DNA of 64,000 nt from an uncultured Bacteroidales bacterium (GTDB taxonomy: Bacteria > Bacteroidota > Bacteroidia > Bacteroidales > UBA932): NCBI GenBank assembly GCA_900318355.1, contig ONKE01000065.1:1-64000 (forward strand), read 5' to 3'. Positions within the stretch are counted from its first letter, which is position 1; each line of letters opens with the position of its first letter. A program made the translations under genes and the position numbers. The notes below the pieces were generated by a model. That model was not told the origin of the DNA, searched no databases, and worked only from the letters and a program-made list of their open reading frames with translations. Below, piece by piece: positions 7,734-16,559 of the stretch.

Positions 7734-10700
7734 TTACGGATGGCTTTGTAGGCTATACCAAGGTCTTTGAGGCGGCGGCAGAATTCGGCCGTCACAGCCA
7801 CCTGGAACTTCTTGGAAAGGAATTCTATCTTGTATTTGGTCTGAGGGTCGTAGAGGTACATCGTCAGCGGGACGTTGCCCTTGTTGCTGCGCATCAGGGC
7901 GACGAGCTGCTTGCGGAATTCGGGCGACAGCATGGGCGTGGTCACGCTGATGGCGAAGCCGGAAAGGAAATTGTCGGTGACGTTGCCCAGGAGCATGACC
8001 TTCTGCGGACGGAAGATATACGGCGCGGGCGGCTCTCCGGGCTTTGTGCGGTATTTCTCGCCTATCTCCCCTTCGATGAAAACGGCGGTGTGGACCTGGT
8101 TCATGTAGGCGAAGAAGGACTCGTGTTCCTTGCCGAAAAGGGCGAGCTCGTAGGAGCCGTTGTAGTCTTCGATCAGGGTCTTGGACCATGGGCGCCCGGT
8201 CTTCGTGACCTTTTCCTGGTAGGAGGTGATGAATCCGGCAATGGCGACCTTCTGAGGGGCTTTCCGCGATTCGGCGTCGCTGATTCTGGCGGCAAGTTCG
8301 CCCACGGGGAAGGATGTGAAATTCTCCAGTTCGAAGATGTATTTGTCCAGCGGATGGGACGACAGGAACATGCCCACGAGGTCTTTTTCCTTCTGGAGAA
8401 TGTTCATGATGTCTTCGTCGGCGGGACGTGCGGGCGCCTCGGGACGGACCGGGCGCAGCTCTTCGATGTCGCCGAACAGCGACGAGCCTTCCTCCTGGTC
8501 GGCGTCTTTGTTGCGCTCGCCGTAAAGAAGCAGCTCGTCTATCCAAAGGTTGCCGCTGGGGCAGGGGGTGAAATATTGGCTGCGCGAATAGCCGAAGGAG
8601 TCGAGTGCGCCGGCGTTGACGAGGATTTCGAAGGCCTTGCGGTTGACCGTGCCGGACATGCGCTCCACGAAGTTGTAGAGGTCGGTGAAGGGGCCGCCGG
8701 AATTGCGCTCGCTGATAAGGGCGTCGACGATGTTGGCTCCGAACCCGCGCATGCCGCTTAGGGCGAAACGGACGTCGCCTTTGGAGTTGGCCGAGAAGGT
8801 TGCGCCGCTTTCGTTCACATCGGGGTTCAACACCTTGATACCGTGGCCTTTGGCATCGTCCATTATCTTCTTGATTTCCTCCATGCTCTTGGCGTTGCTG
8901 AGGCATGCGGCGAAGAATTCGGCGGGATAATGGCACTTCAGCCAGCCTGTCTGGTAGCTTACCCAGGCGTAGCAGGTGGCGTGAGACTTGTTGAAGGCGT
9001 ATTGGGCGAATTTCTCCCAGTCCTTCCATATCTTGTCGAGGATTTTTTCGGGATGACCGTTGGCCATGCCGCCGGACATAAACTTGTCCTTCAGGGAGTT
9101 AAGTATGTCTATCTGCTTCTTGCCCATCGCCTTGCGGAGCTTGTCGGCCTCGCCCTTGGTGAAGCCCGCAAGTTTTTGGGACAGAAGCATGACCTGCTCC
9201 TGGTACACCGTGACGCCGTAGGTGTCCTGGAGGTATTCTTCCATCTCCGGCAGGTCGTATTCTATGGCCTTCAGGCCCAGCTTCCTGTCGACGAAATCGG
9301 GGATATAGTCCATCGGACCCGGGCGGTAGAGGGCGTTCATTGCGATGAGGTCTTCGAAGCGCTCGGGGTGGAGCTTCTGCAGCCAGGTCTTCATGCCTTC
9401 GGATTCAAACTGGAAGACGCTGGTGGTGTCGCCGCGGCCGTAGAGTTCGTAGGTGGGACGGTCGTCGATGGGGATGGCCTCGATGTCGATGTCGATGCCG
9501 TGGTTTTCCTTTATGAGGTCGAGGCAGTTGTGGATGATGGAAAGGGTGATGAGGCCCAGGAAGTCCATCTTCAGCATGCCTACGTCCTCGATGTAGTGGC
9601 CGTCGTATTGGGATGTACGGACGTCTTCGCCCGTTTCCTTGTCCTTGGAAAGGCAGATGGGGAGGAAGTTGGTCAGGTCGCCGCGGCCGATGATGGTCGC
9701 GCAGGCGTGGACGCCGACCTGGCGGACGCTGCCCTCGAGGGCCTGGGCATAGAAAAGTACCTCCTTGTTGAGTTCAGAGCCGTTTTTGAGCTCTTCCTGG
9801 AACTCCGGGACAAGACGGAAGCAGTTTTTCAGGGTTATCTTCACGTCGACGTCTTCGAGACCCCGCTGATAGGTCTTCTTGACCTTGATCATGGTGCCGG
9901 GATTGGCCGGATCTTCTTCCTCGACTTCCTTTTCAACCACCTTGAAACCGGGTTTGAGGGTGTCCAGCTTGGGGTTGAAGGGGTATTCGCGCTCCTTTTT
10001 CTCGCTCAGGCGGTCGGGGACCATCTTCGTGAGGCGGTTGGACTCGTCGATGGAGACATGGCTGATGCGGGCGACGTCCTTTATGGCACTCTTTGCGGCC
10101 ATGGTGCCGAATGTGATCACTCGGGAGACGTGGTCGGCCCCGTAGCGGCGTTCGACGTATTCGTGGGCCTTGGTCAGGTCTTCGAAGTCGACGTCGATAT
10201 CAGGCATGGAGATACGGTCGGGGTTGAGGAAACGCTCGAACAGGAGCTGGTAGCGGATAGGGTCGAGGTTGGTGATCTGGAGGCAGTAGGCGACCACGCT
10301 GCCTGCGGCGCTTCCACGGCCAGGACCTACCATCGAACCCATTGCGCGGGAGGCCGCGATATAGTCCTGGACTATGAGGAAATAGTCCGGGAAACCCATC
10401 CTGGAGATGGTTTTAAGCTCGAAATCTATGCGCTCGCTCTGCTCTGGGGTGAGGGTGTCGCCATAGCGCTTGCGGGCGCCTTCATAGGTCAGGTGACAGA
10501 GGAATGCGACCGAATGGCAGAAGCCGTCGCCGCGGTAGTTGCCCTTCTTGTCGAAGCGTCCGGCGTCGATGACGTCCTTGTATTTCTCCATCTGCGCGTC
10601 GATGTCCTTCATGAACTCCGGGTCGATCTCGAAGACGGGAAGGATGGGGTCGCAGTCGATGCTGTAGGATTCGATTTTGTCCAGCACCTCGATGGTGTTG

Positions 10701-11509
10701 TCGATGGCCTCGGGGTGGTCGGGGAAAAGGGCGCGCATCTCCTCTTCGCTCTTGAGGTATTCCTGCTGGGTGTAGCGAAGGCGGTCGGGGTCGTCGATGT
10801 AGGCGTTGGTCGTAAGGCAGATGAGGCGGTCGTGGACCGGGCCGTCTTCCTTGCGGACGAAATGGACGTCGTTGGTCGCAATCACCTTCACGCCATGCTT
10901 TTGCGCCAGCTCGAAGACCACGGGGACATATTTGCTCTGGCCTTCGTACACGTCGATGGGGCCGCCAGCCACCTCGGTCTTGTGGAGCATGACCTCAAGG
11001 TAGTAGTCGTCGCCGAAGACGCGCTTGTGCCAGGCTATGGCATCGTCGACGGCCGCCATGTCGCCGGAGAGTATCTTGCGGGCCACTTCGCCGGCCATGC
11101 AGGCCGAAGAGCATATCAGGCCTTCATGGTACTGCTCTATCACCTCGTGGCTCACCCTCGGGCGGTAGTACATGCCCTCGACATGGGCCGTGGAGACTAT
11201 CTTGACAAGGTTTTTGTAGCCCTGGTAGTTCTTGGCCAGGAGGATGAGGTGGTAGTAGGCGCGGTTGGCCTTGTCCTTGAGGCGATGGTCGCCTACGGAG
11301 ACGTAGATCTCACAGCCTATGACGGGCTTTACCGCGGGGTGTTTCTTGGCGAATTTGAAGAACTCCTTGACCCCGTACATATTGCCGTGGTCAGTTATCG
11401 CAAGGCCGGGCATTCCGAGCTCCTCGGCCCTGGTAAAGAGGTTATCTATCGACGATTGACCGTCGAGGATGGAGTATTGTGTATGAACGTGCAGATGAGC
11501 GAAGGGCAT
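7730..11509 (-). CDS. dnaE: DNA polymerase III subunit alpha
   Basis: A 1259-residue replicative polymerase catalytic subunit. It has an N-terminal PHP domain (HLHVHTQYSILDG, residues 4-16), the polymerase active site PDIDVDF at about residue 440, the palm/fingers region with GPGRGSAAGS, helix-hairpin-helix elements, and a C-terminal OB-fold. Length is typical of DnaE1. Its 3' end overlaps the altronate dehydratase gene by 4 bp. Its own promoter overlaps the tonB terminator, and its ATG is only 7 bp from the -7 box, so the message may be leaderless. Confidence 0.97.
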   Translation of the reverse strand: MPFAHLHVHTQYSILDGQSSIDNLFTRAEELGMPGLAITDHGNMYGVKEFFKFAKKHPAVKPVIGCEIYVSVGDHRLKDKANRAYYHLILLAKNYQGYKNLVKIVSTAHVEGMYYRPRVSHEVIEQYHEGLICSSACMAGEVARKILSGDMAAVDDAIAWHKRVFGDDYYLEVMLHKTEVAGGPIDVYEGQSKYVPVVFELAQKHGVKVIATNDVHFVRKEDGPVHDRLICLTTNAYIDDPDRLRYTQQEYLKSEEEMRALFPDHPEAIDNTIEVLDKIESYSIDCDPILPVFEIDPEFMKDIDAQMEKYKDVIDAGRFDKKGNYRGDGFCHSVAFLCHLTYEGARKRYGDTLTPEQSERIDFELKTISRMGFPDYFLIVQDYIAASRAMGSMVGPGRGSAAGSVVAYCLQITNLDPIRYQLLFERFLNPDRISMPDIDVDFEDLTKAHEYVERRYGADHVSRVITFGTMAAKSAIKDVARISHVSIDESNRLTKMVPDRLSEKKEREYPFNPKLDTLKPGFKVVEKEVEEEDPANPGTMIKVKKTYQRGLEDVDVKITLKNCFRLVPEFQEELKNGSELNKEVLFYAQALEGSVRQVGVHACATIIGRGDLTNFLPICLSKDKETGEDVRTSQYDGHYIEDVGMLKMDFLGLITLSIIHNCLDLIKENHGIDIDIEAIPIDDRPTYELYGRGDTTSVFQFESEGMKTWLQKLHPERFEDLIAMNALYRPGPMDYIPDFVDRKLGLKAIEYDLPEMEEYLQDTYGVTVYQEQVMLLSQKLAGFTKGEADKLRKAMGKKQIDILNSLKDKFMSGGMANGHPEKILDKIWKDWEKFAQYAFNKSHATCYAWVSYQTGWLKCHYPAEFFAACLSNAKSMEEIKKIMDDAKGHGIKVLNPDVNESGATFSANSKGDVRFALSGMRGFGANIVDALISERNSGGPFTDLYNFVERMSGTVNRKAFEILVNAGALDSFGYSRSQYFTPCPSGNLWIDELLLYGERNKDADQEEGSSLFGDIEELRPVRPEAPARPADEDIMNILQKEKDLVGMFLSSHPLDKYIFELENFTSFPVGELAARISDAESRKAPQKVAIAGFITSYQEKVTKTGRPWSKTLIEDYNGSYELALFGKEHESFFAYMNQVHTAVFIEGEIGEKYRTKPGEPPAPYIFRPQKVMLLGNVTDNFLSGFAISVTTPMLSPEFRKQLVALMRSNKGNVPLTMYLYDPQTKYKIEFLSKKFQVAVTAEFCRRLKDLGIAYKAIRK

Positions 11510-11516
11510 AACCTTA

Positions 11517-11547
11517 CAAAGGTAAAAAAAAACCGCGGCCTTTGCAA
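11517..11547 (-). promoter_or_regulatory. dnaE promoter (TTG-N20-TACCTTTG)
   Basis: On the minus strand TTG (11547-11545) is followed by a 20-bp spacer and TACCTTTG (11524-11517), a good Bacteroidota sigma-ABfr promoter. The dnaE ATG begins 7 bp after the -7 box. The spacer and -33 box coincide with the tonB terminator stem and T-run. Confidence 0.7.
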
Positions 11548-11556
11548 GGCCGCAGT
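11523..11556 (-). terminator. Intrinsic terminator of tonB
   Basis: The minus strand reads GCGGCCTT-GCA-AAGGCCGC, then GG and nine T residues: an 8-bp GC-rich stem with a T-run, 27 bp after the tonB stop codon. Confidence 0.85.
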
Positions 11557-11582
11557 CATGCTTATTTGCAAGGAATCTTTCC

Positions 11583-12272
11583 TTAACGGAGCTGGAAGAT
11601 AACCGGGAAGGTGTAGGTCACCTTTACGGCGCGGTCACGCTGCTTTCCGGGCTTCCACTTCGGGGAGCTGGAAACCACGCGGACGGCTTCCTTGTCGAGG
11701 GACGAATCCACGCCGCGGAGCACCTTGACGTTGGACACGGAACCGTCGGCGTTGACCGTGAACTGGAGGGTTACACGGCCCTGGACACCGTTTTCCTTGG
11801 CGATTTCAGGGTAGACCAGACGGGAGTTGACCCACTTGGTGAACTCGTTGGCGTCGCCGCCGTTGAAGGAAGGTTTCTCTTCAACGAGCTGGAAAGGAAT
11901 AGCCTCTTCCTCAACTACTTCTTCTTCGACCTCTTCGACGTAGTCCATGATTTCGACACCCATGTTGGCATCGTCTTCGAGGCTCATGAAGTTGTCTTCG
12001 ATTTCGATATCGTCCTCGACGATGTCAATCTGGTCGGAGAGGATAGGGATCTTCGGGGCGGCCTCCGGCGGCGGAGGGGTCTCCTGGGTGATGGGGACCA
12101 TGTCTTCGATTTCGACAATCTGCTGATCGTCCTCGAGGGTGGCGGTCTTCACTTCCTTGGAGGTGTACTCGAAGGCTCCGAGCACAACGCCGAGGGCGAC
12201 GACGAATCCAATTTCGGTAAAAAGCAGCCGTTTGTTTTCCAGGCTGGCTTTTTCGCTTTTCTTGACTTCCAT
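11583..12272 (-). CDS. tonB: TonB family energy transducer
   Basis: A 229-residue protein with one N-terminal membrane anchor (about residues 18-37), an acidic periplasmic linker with a short PPPPEAAPK segment and many Asp/Glu residues (about 45-135), and a TonB C-terminal domain (about 140-229: PEIAKENGVQGRVTLQFTV, SVSNVKVLRGVDSSLDKEAVRVV, PGKQRDRAVKVTYTFPV). It transmits proton-motive force to TonB-dependent receptors such as the SusC at 22.7-25.8 kb. The acidic rather than Pro/Lys-rich linker is common in Bacteroidota TonB paralogues. It has its own terminator and probably its own promoter. Confidence 0.9.
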   Translation of the reverse strand: MEVKKSEKASLENKRLLFTEIGFVVALGVVLGAFEYTSKEVKTATLEDDQQIVEIEDMVPITQETPPPPEAAPKIPILSDQIDIVEDDIEIEDNFMSLEDDANMGVEIMDYVEEVEEEVVEEEAIPFQLVEEKPSFNGGDANEFTKWVNSRLVYPEIAKENGVQGRVTLQFTVNADGSVSNVKVLRGVDSSLDKEAVRVVSSSPKWKPGKQRDRAVKVTYTFPVIFQLR

Positions 12273-12336
12273 GATGCTTGGCGTATCTTTTTGTTCCGGC
12301 CGGATCCGTCCCCGGCCGTATGGGATTTCACTGCTG

Positions 12337-12344
12337 CAAAATTA
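12337..12344 (-). promoter_or_regulatory. Candidate tonB -7 box (TAATTTTG)
   Basis: TAATTTTG on the minus strand lies 65 bp before the tonB ATG. A TTG lies 23 bp further upstream, longer than the usual spacer. Confidence 0.45.
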
Positions 12345-12522
12345 GCATATAATTTCCAAGCAGGCAGCAAAAAATCGCCGGGATAATCTATCACAGGCGA
12401 TTTTTAAATGATTAATAATCAATTATTTGGGCGCGCAGTTATTCTATAAAAACTCTCACCTTGCGTAAATACTTGATAATTAGCGGTTTATAATTATAGT
12501 ATTATCTATCAATTACTTAGCA

Positions 12523-12837
12523 CTAATCCATATGAAAAACCTCGTCAAGCGGAATGCTGACCGGCGAATTGTCGGGATTGGTATCCATGATGTCGGCCAT
12601 GTACGCCCACCAGCGCTGGACGATGGGGTTGTCGCCCAAATCCTGCGACCCGCCCTCGCCCGAGGTTTTCTGGAAAGCGAAGAGTATATTGGTCTCTTTG
12701 TCCCAGAAAATGGAATAGTCGCTGACACCCGAGGCGCTAAGCAGCGCTTTCAGTTCGGGCCAGATAGCATTGTGCCGGCGCTGGTATTCCTCCTCGCAAC
12801 CGGGCTTGAGATACATTTTAAATGCTTCGCGTTTCAT
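12523..12837 (-). CDS. rhaM: L-rhamnose mutarotase
   Basis: A 104-residue protein of the RhaM (YiiL) family: MKREAFKMYLKPGCEEEYQRRHNAIWPEL, with the family His in RHNAIWPEL, and the C-terminal VQRWWAYMADIMDTNPDNSP. It interconverts alpha- and beta-L-rhamnopyranose. No other rhamnose catabolic gene is in the window. Its place at the end of the polysaccharide locus suggests that the target glycan contains rhamnose. About 70 bp separate it from the esterase gene upstream, with no clear promoter, so cotranscription is likely. Confidence 0.93.
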   Translation of the reverse strand: MKREAFKMYLKPGCEEEYQRRHNAIWPELKALLSASGVSDYSIFWDKETNILFAFQKTSGEGGSQDLGDNPIVQRWWAYMADIMDTNPDNSPVSIPLDEVFHMD

Positions 12838-12906
12838 ATTAGTTCAGGATAATTATGTGAATCTTCGGCAATTTAGCATTATTTCAGCGAATTCGCAAGT
12901 TAATCT

Positions 12907-14337
12907 CTACCAGTTGTCGGTCCGGAACGGCCTGGCCGGAAGTCCGAACACGTTGGTCAGCGTGCCGACTTTGTAGTTGCGAAAGCAGTAGCGGACGGCG
13001 ACAATCTCCGATACCTGTTCGCAAGTCAGTTCAACGTTGAACCAGTCTCCGACACGTGCCGTGGCCGGGTAGAAGACTCTGTCGCTGCCGGCGACTTCAA
13101 AGCCTGCGATATCTTGATTGAGCGGAGCGAGGCCGCCGGGGCCGGTCTTGAAAGTCAATGTCGCTTTAGAGCCTTCGAATTTTACCGAATCGTACACCGG
13201 GTAGCTGAAATCAAGCTCTCCCAACAGCCCGTAATCCCGCTTGAAGGCGAGCAGGGCCAGCCGGCGTCCAACCTCCGGCTTTTGTGCAGGGTGGATAACC
13301 ACCGGATTGCCGATGTCGTTGGTCACTACCATGCCGCTGTTGGGAAGCAAATCCAAAGTCCGGGCCTGCTGCTCACGCAGATAAGCGGCTTCAAGGGCCT
13401 CTGCATCCGAGTAGTTGTAAGGAGCGATTTCAACAAAATAGAATGGCTGTTTGTCGGACCCGTCACCAAAATTATCCCTCAACATCTTTCCGAATGCGGT
13501 CTGCAATCTGCTATAGGGAAATTCCGGATCGTTTCCCGGCCGGTTGGACTCTCCCTGATACCAGATAAAGCCCTTGACCGTAAAAGGCGCGAGCGGAGCC
13601 AGCATGGCATTGTAGAGTACCGTAGGGGCCGATTCTTTCTTGGCGGAATAGTTTTTCTGCCTGTCTGAAAGGCTGTATCCAAGAGACGTCAGGCACTCTT
13701 CGCTCATCCATGGCTCAATAGCCGTACCGCCCCAGGAGGAAACAATCAGTCCGACCGGAATGTGTAGCCTTTCGCAGAGGATTCTCCCAAAGTAGTATGC
13801 CGTCGCGCTGGTACGGGAAATGGCATCGGGCTCGTTGAGGTTCCACCCGTCCACGCGACAGTCCCATTTCCTTTCCATAGACGCCTGGCGCGGAAGACGG
13901 GCTACGCGCAGCGGGAAAGAGGGCTCGGCGGCGAGCATGGCGTCAAGGGCGCCCTCAACTGGCTGACGGCCATATCCGCGCATGGGCATTTCCATGTTGG
14001 ACTGACCGCTGCAGAGCCAAACCTCGCCGACAAGCACGTTGTTCAGTGTGAGGGGTTGACCGTCGCTGATTGTCAAAGTGTAAGGACCGCCGGCAGCAGG
14101 GGTTTCAAGGCGGACCAGCCAGGTGCTGTCGGCACCAGCCTCTGCGCGCGCGGACTTCCCCCACGAGCCTTTGACAGTCACTTTCTTTCCGGGAGCGGCC
14201 TTCCCCCAGACCGCTGCCCGGGTCTGCTGCTGAAGCACCATATTATCGCTGAAAATAGCCGGAAGGCGTACCTTGGCATGCGAAACGGTGGCAACAAGCA
14301 GAAGACCCGACAGGATTAGGTATAATCTAAGACGCAT
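12907..14337 (-). CDS. Sialate O-acetylesterase-like SGNH esterase, secreted
   Basis: A 476-residue protein with a signal peptide (MRLRLYLILSGLLLVATVSHA). The nucleophile motif WLCSGQSNMEMPM and the C-terminal DIGNPVVIHPAQKPEVGRRLA with the Asp/His pair fit the sialate 9-O-acetylesterase family. In plant-glycan loci such enzymes usually remove O-acetyl groups from pectic or hemicellulosic sugars rather than sialic acid. I use the ATG at 14337; an ATG 30 bp upstream would overlap the previous gene and spoil the signal peptide. It follows the fimbrillin-like/lyase gene by 10 bp. Substrate is inferred from context only. Confidence 0.85.
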   Translation of the reverse strand: MRLRLYLILSGLLLVATVSHAKVRLPAIFSDNMVLQQQTRAAVWGKAAPGKKVTVKGSWGKSARAEAGADSTWLVRLETPAAGGPYTLTISDGQPLTLNNVLVGEVWLCSGQSNMEMPMRGYGRQPVEGALDAMLAAEPSFPLRVARLPRQASMERKWDCRVDGWNLNEPDAISRTSATAYYFGRILCERLHIPVGLIVSSWGGTAIEPWMSEECLTSLGYSLSDRQKNYSAKKESAPTVLYNAMLAPLAPFTVKGFIWYQGESNRPGNDPEFPYSRLQTAFGKMLRDNFGDGSDKQPFYFVEIAPYNYSDAEALEAAYLREQQARTLDLLPNSGMVVTNDIGNPVVIHPAQKPEVGRRLALLAFKRDYGLLGELDFSYPVYDSVKFEGSKATLTFKTGPGGLAPLNQDIAGFEVAGSDRVFYPATARVGDWFNVELTCEQVSEIVAVRYCFRNYKVGTLTNVFGLPARPFRTDNW

Positions 14338-14347
14338 TTTATCTTGT

Positions 14348-16396
14348 TTAATTATCAATGTCGACATCCACGCTCAGCAGACGGGTGTAGCCGAGCTGAT
14401 CGTGCATCTGCATGATCTTGGCGTTGTTGGGATAGGTTGCAGCCGACGCCTTGGCATTGCTGGCGCGGTCGGGAATGGCATCTATCACCGATTTAATAGC
14501 AGTATTGGAAGGATACGCATTATAGCCAAGTTCAAACAGTCCGTGAAGGTCGCCGGCCAGGCCGATACGCTCGTCTTCGCCCGTGTAGTAGCCGCCCTGC
14601 AGGCTGGCGTCCGGCGGATTGGAGGCGTAGAACGGAGCATAGAATGTGTACGCCAATTCGAGGTTTTCACCGGTGGGGCAGGTGTAGGCAAACAAGTCCG
14701 GGCCTCCCGCATTCTTGACTGAACGGGCGATTGTCGAGAGCATCTGGAGTGTAAGGCTCGCATACTGGAGACCCTTGTCAGGTGCCGTGGAATGACGGAA
14801 TCTGTCGATAATCTCGCCGGTCTTGGGTGCAACGGCATTCGGGTCGCGCGGGTTGGGGCTGTCGCCCTCCATCAGGATGCATCCCTGCAGGCAGTCATAG
14901 AAATCGCGGGGGTTGTCGATGCTGTCAAGGGCATATTCCACAATCGACATGTCTCCAAGTGCGTAACCGACGGACACAAGGCCCCACACGCATGCTACGA
15001 TGTGATTCTGGTAATACTGCTTGTCATAATAATCGTTTGCCTGCCATTCCGCCTGGGATTCCTTGATTATGTCGGCAATCTTTCGGAACCAGGACTCGAT
15101 GGTGGTCCGTTGGGCGGCCGTGGAGAAATTGTCACTCAGCTTGGCAAACTGATAGTACACAAACCAGGGGAAGCAGGCGCGGGCAAGCATGGGGCCAGCG
15201 GAGCGCTTCGGGGAGTATTCCACGTTCATGCAGGCCTCGGCCCAATCCACAAGCAGCGGCGTGGCATAGGTGCCATAGGTGCTGGTCCTGAGGCTGCCAT
15301 TGCCCATCTGCGCATACATGAACGCATTCAGGGTGAGCAGGGAGATATTGTGCGCATTGCTGTAGAATTGCTCAGGATCAGTCGTCGCTTTGTCGTCGTC
15401 CGAGACGGATTCCTTGTCGTGCGAGGTGATACCCTTACCTCTCGTGTTCATAAAGTCACGGGCCTTAACGAGTGTTGCCCCAGTACCGGACTTGACCTTG
15501 TTTTTCTGATCGGCGGTAAAGAGCAGCGTCATTGCGTGTGGATCGGTCAGCGAGAGTTTGTCGCGGTCGTAAGAGAGGCCGTTGTCCAGCACACCAAGCT
15601 CGAACACCCGGCCGGCCGAGCCGGTAGCCGCAGCCTTCTTTGCCTTGCTGTAGATCTTGCCATCGGTCTTGGTAACATTAACCGTAAGGCCGTCAGTAAG
15701 GCCGAAAGGCAACACGACAATGTTGTATGTACCTGGTTCAAAGGTTTCCCCGTCGGGCAGCAACTGGACCTTGCTCCAGGCAATACCCATGGCTTCGGTG
15801 TCGATAGAGGGGGCGCCGTTGGCATCAATGACGATAGAAACGTCGCCTGCCAGTTTCTCTGAGTTGTTGGCTTTGATTACGACGGCATTAACGTCCGAAG
15901 AAGAGATCGTGAAGCGAAGGAGGGTACCGACATTCTGAAAGATGAACTTGCCGTCGGAACTTATCTTTGCAACGGAGAGGTTGGTCATGTCCTGGAACCC
16001 CTCCTTGACGGCCGTCTGCTTGTGGGACAGGCTGGTCGTAATGGTTTTGGTGGAGTAGTCCCAAGTAGCATCGCTGTTGTAAGGATACAGGGCGTAGAAC
16101 TCTTGGGCTTCTGAATCGACATAGCCCGAGAAGTAGGTGGTACCGCCTGATGCAGAGGCCGTAAAGGCTTCGTAGGAGGCGCAGGTTGCCGTTTCGTCGA
16201 AGACATTGATTTTATCGGTTGCGGACCACACTACGGACAGTCCGTCCCCTTCGAGGGCCGTCTTGGTGAAAGCCGACGAGAAGGTCTTCTCTACCAGTCC
16301 ATTGGACTTTACAGATACCTTGATGCTCTCTTGTGAGCAGGCAGCGACGGCCAGCAGGGCGACAATCGCCGCGAAAAGAAGCTTTTTCTGTCTCAT
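14348..16396 (-). CDS. Lipoprotein with fimbrillin-like N-terminus and alginate-lyase-fold C-terminus
   Basis: A 682-residue lipoprotein (MRQKKLLFAAIVALLAVAAC, lipobox Cys20). Residues about 30-270 resemble fimbrillin-type surface domains (KTALEGDGLSVVWSATDKINVFDE, FYALYPYNSDATW). Residues about 280-682 match the alginate-lyase-like alpha/alpha domain also found in the products at 18282 and 25838: YYQNHIVACVWG, NPRDFYDCLQGCILMEGD, DRFRH, KGLQYASLTLQ, QMHDQLGYTRL. The Asn-His pair and the Tyr after KGLQ resemble the PL5-type catalytic set. It is likely a surface lyase of an acidic glycan, substrate unknown. Its ATG overlaps the stop codon of a 50-codon gene just upstream. Confidence 0.75.
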   Translation of the reverse strand: MRQKKLLFAAIVALLAVAACSQESIKVSVKSNGLVEKTFSSAFTKTALEGDGLSVVWSATDKINVFDETATCASYEAFTASASGGTTYFSGYVDSEAQEFYALYPYNSDATWDYSTKTITTSLSHKQTAVKEGFQDMTNLSVAKISSDGKFIFQNVGTLLRFTISSSDVNAVVIKANNSEKLAGDVSIVIDANGAPSIDTEAMGIAWSKVQLLPDGETFEPGTYNIVVLPFGLTDGLTVNVTKTDGKIYSKAKKAAATGSAGRVFELGVLDNGLSYDRDKLSLTDPHAMTLLFTADQKNKVKSGTGATLVKARDFMNTRGKGITSHDKESVSDDDKATTDPEQFYSNAHNISLLTLNAFMYAQMGNGSLRTSTYGTYATPLLVDWAEACMNVEYSPKRSAGPMLARACFPWFVYYQFAKLSDNFSTAAQRTTIESWFRKIADIIKESQAEWQANDYYDKQYYQNHIVACVWGLVSVGYALGDMSIVEYALDSIDNPRDFYDCLQGCILMEGDSPNPRDPNAVAPKTGEIIDRFRHSTAPDKGLQYASLTLQMLSTIARSVKNAGGPDLFAYTCPTGENLELAYTFYAPFYASNPPDASLQGGYYTGEDERIGLAGDLHGLFELGYNAYPSNTAIKSVIDAIPDRASNAKASAATYPNNAKIMQMHDQLGYTRLLSVDVDIDN

Positions 16397-16545
16397 GGCA
16401 CAAAGGGTGTAAAAAATGGATTTCCGTCTTCGTCCTCGTAGAACGGCGTATTGGTCGATTGGACCGACTGTTGGACTACGCATACTTGCCCCGGTGTGCA
16501 CACCTGCACCTCGGAACATATGGGAGTATAATAGATTTTTTTCAT
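16393..16545 (-). CDS. Small peptide of 50 residues (unrecognised)
   Basis: An intact reading frame of 50 codons begins MKKIYYTPICSEVQVCTPGQ and ends FFTPFVP. A Shine-Dalgarno-like AAAGGAGCC stands directly before the ATG, and the TGA overlaps the next lipoprotein start as ATGA, so translation of the two is probably coupled. It contains three Cys residues and no signal peptide. The MKK-x-YxxP-x-x-E-V opening resembles the many short unnamed peptides placed beside Bacteroidota surface lipoprotein genes. A similar small gene precedes the next lipoprotein at 18127-18276. Function unknown; coding status is inferred from the ribosome site, the overlap and the fit of the gap. Confidence 0.65.
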   Translation of the reverse strand: MKKIYYTPICSEVQVCTPGQVCVVQQSVQSTNTPFYEDEDGNPFFTPFVP

Positions 16546-16559
16546 GGCTCCTTTACTCT

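Noticed and set aside
8843..11602. A 919-codon open frame on the plus strand opposite dnaE
   Set aside because: It is an antisense shadow of dnaE caused by codon bias; composition is Val/Asp/Gly-rich without any domain, while the minus frame is an unmistakable polymerase.
14338..14367. Upstream ATG for the sialate esterase-like gene
   Set aside because: It would overlap the end of the lyase gene and put a polar stretch before the signal peptide; the ATG at 14337 gives a standard leader.
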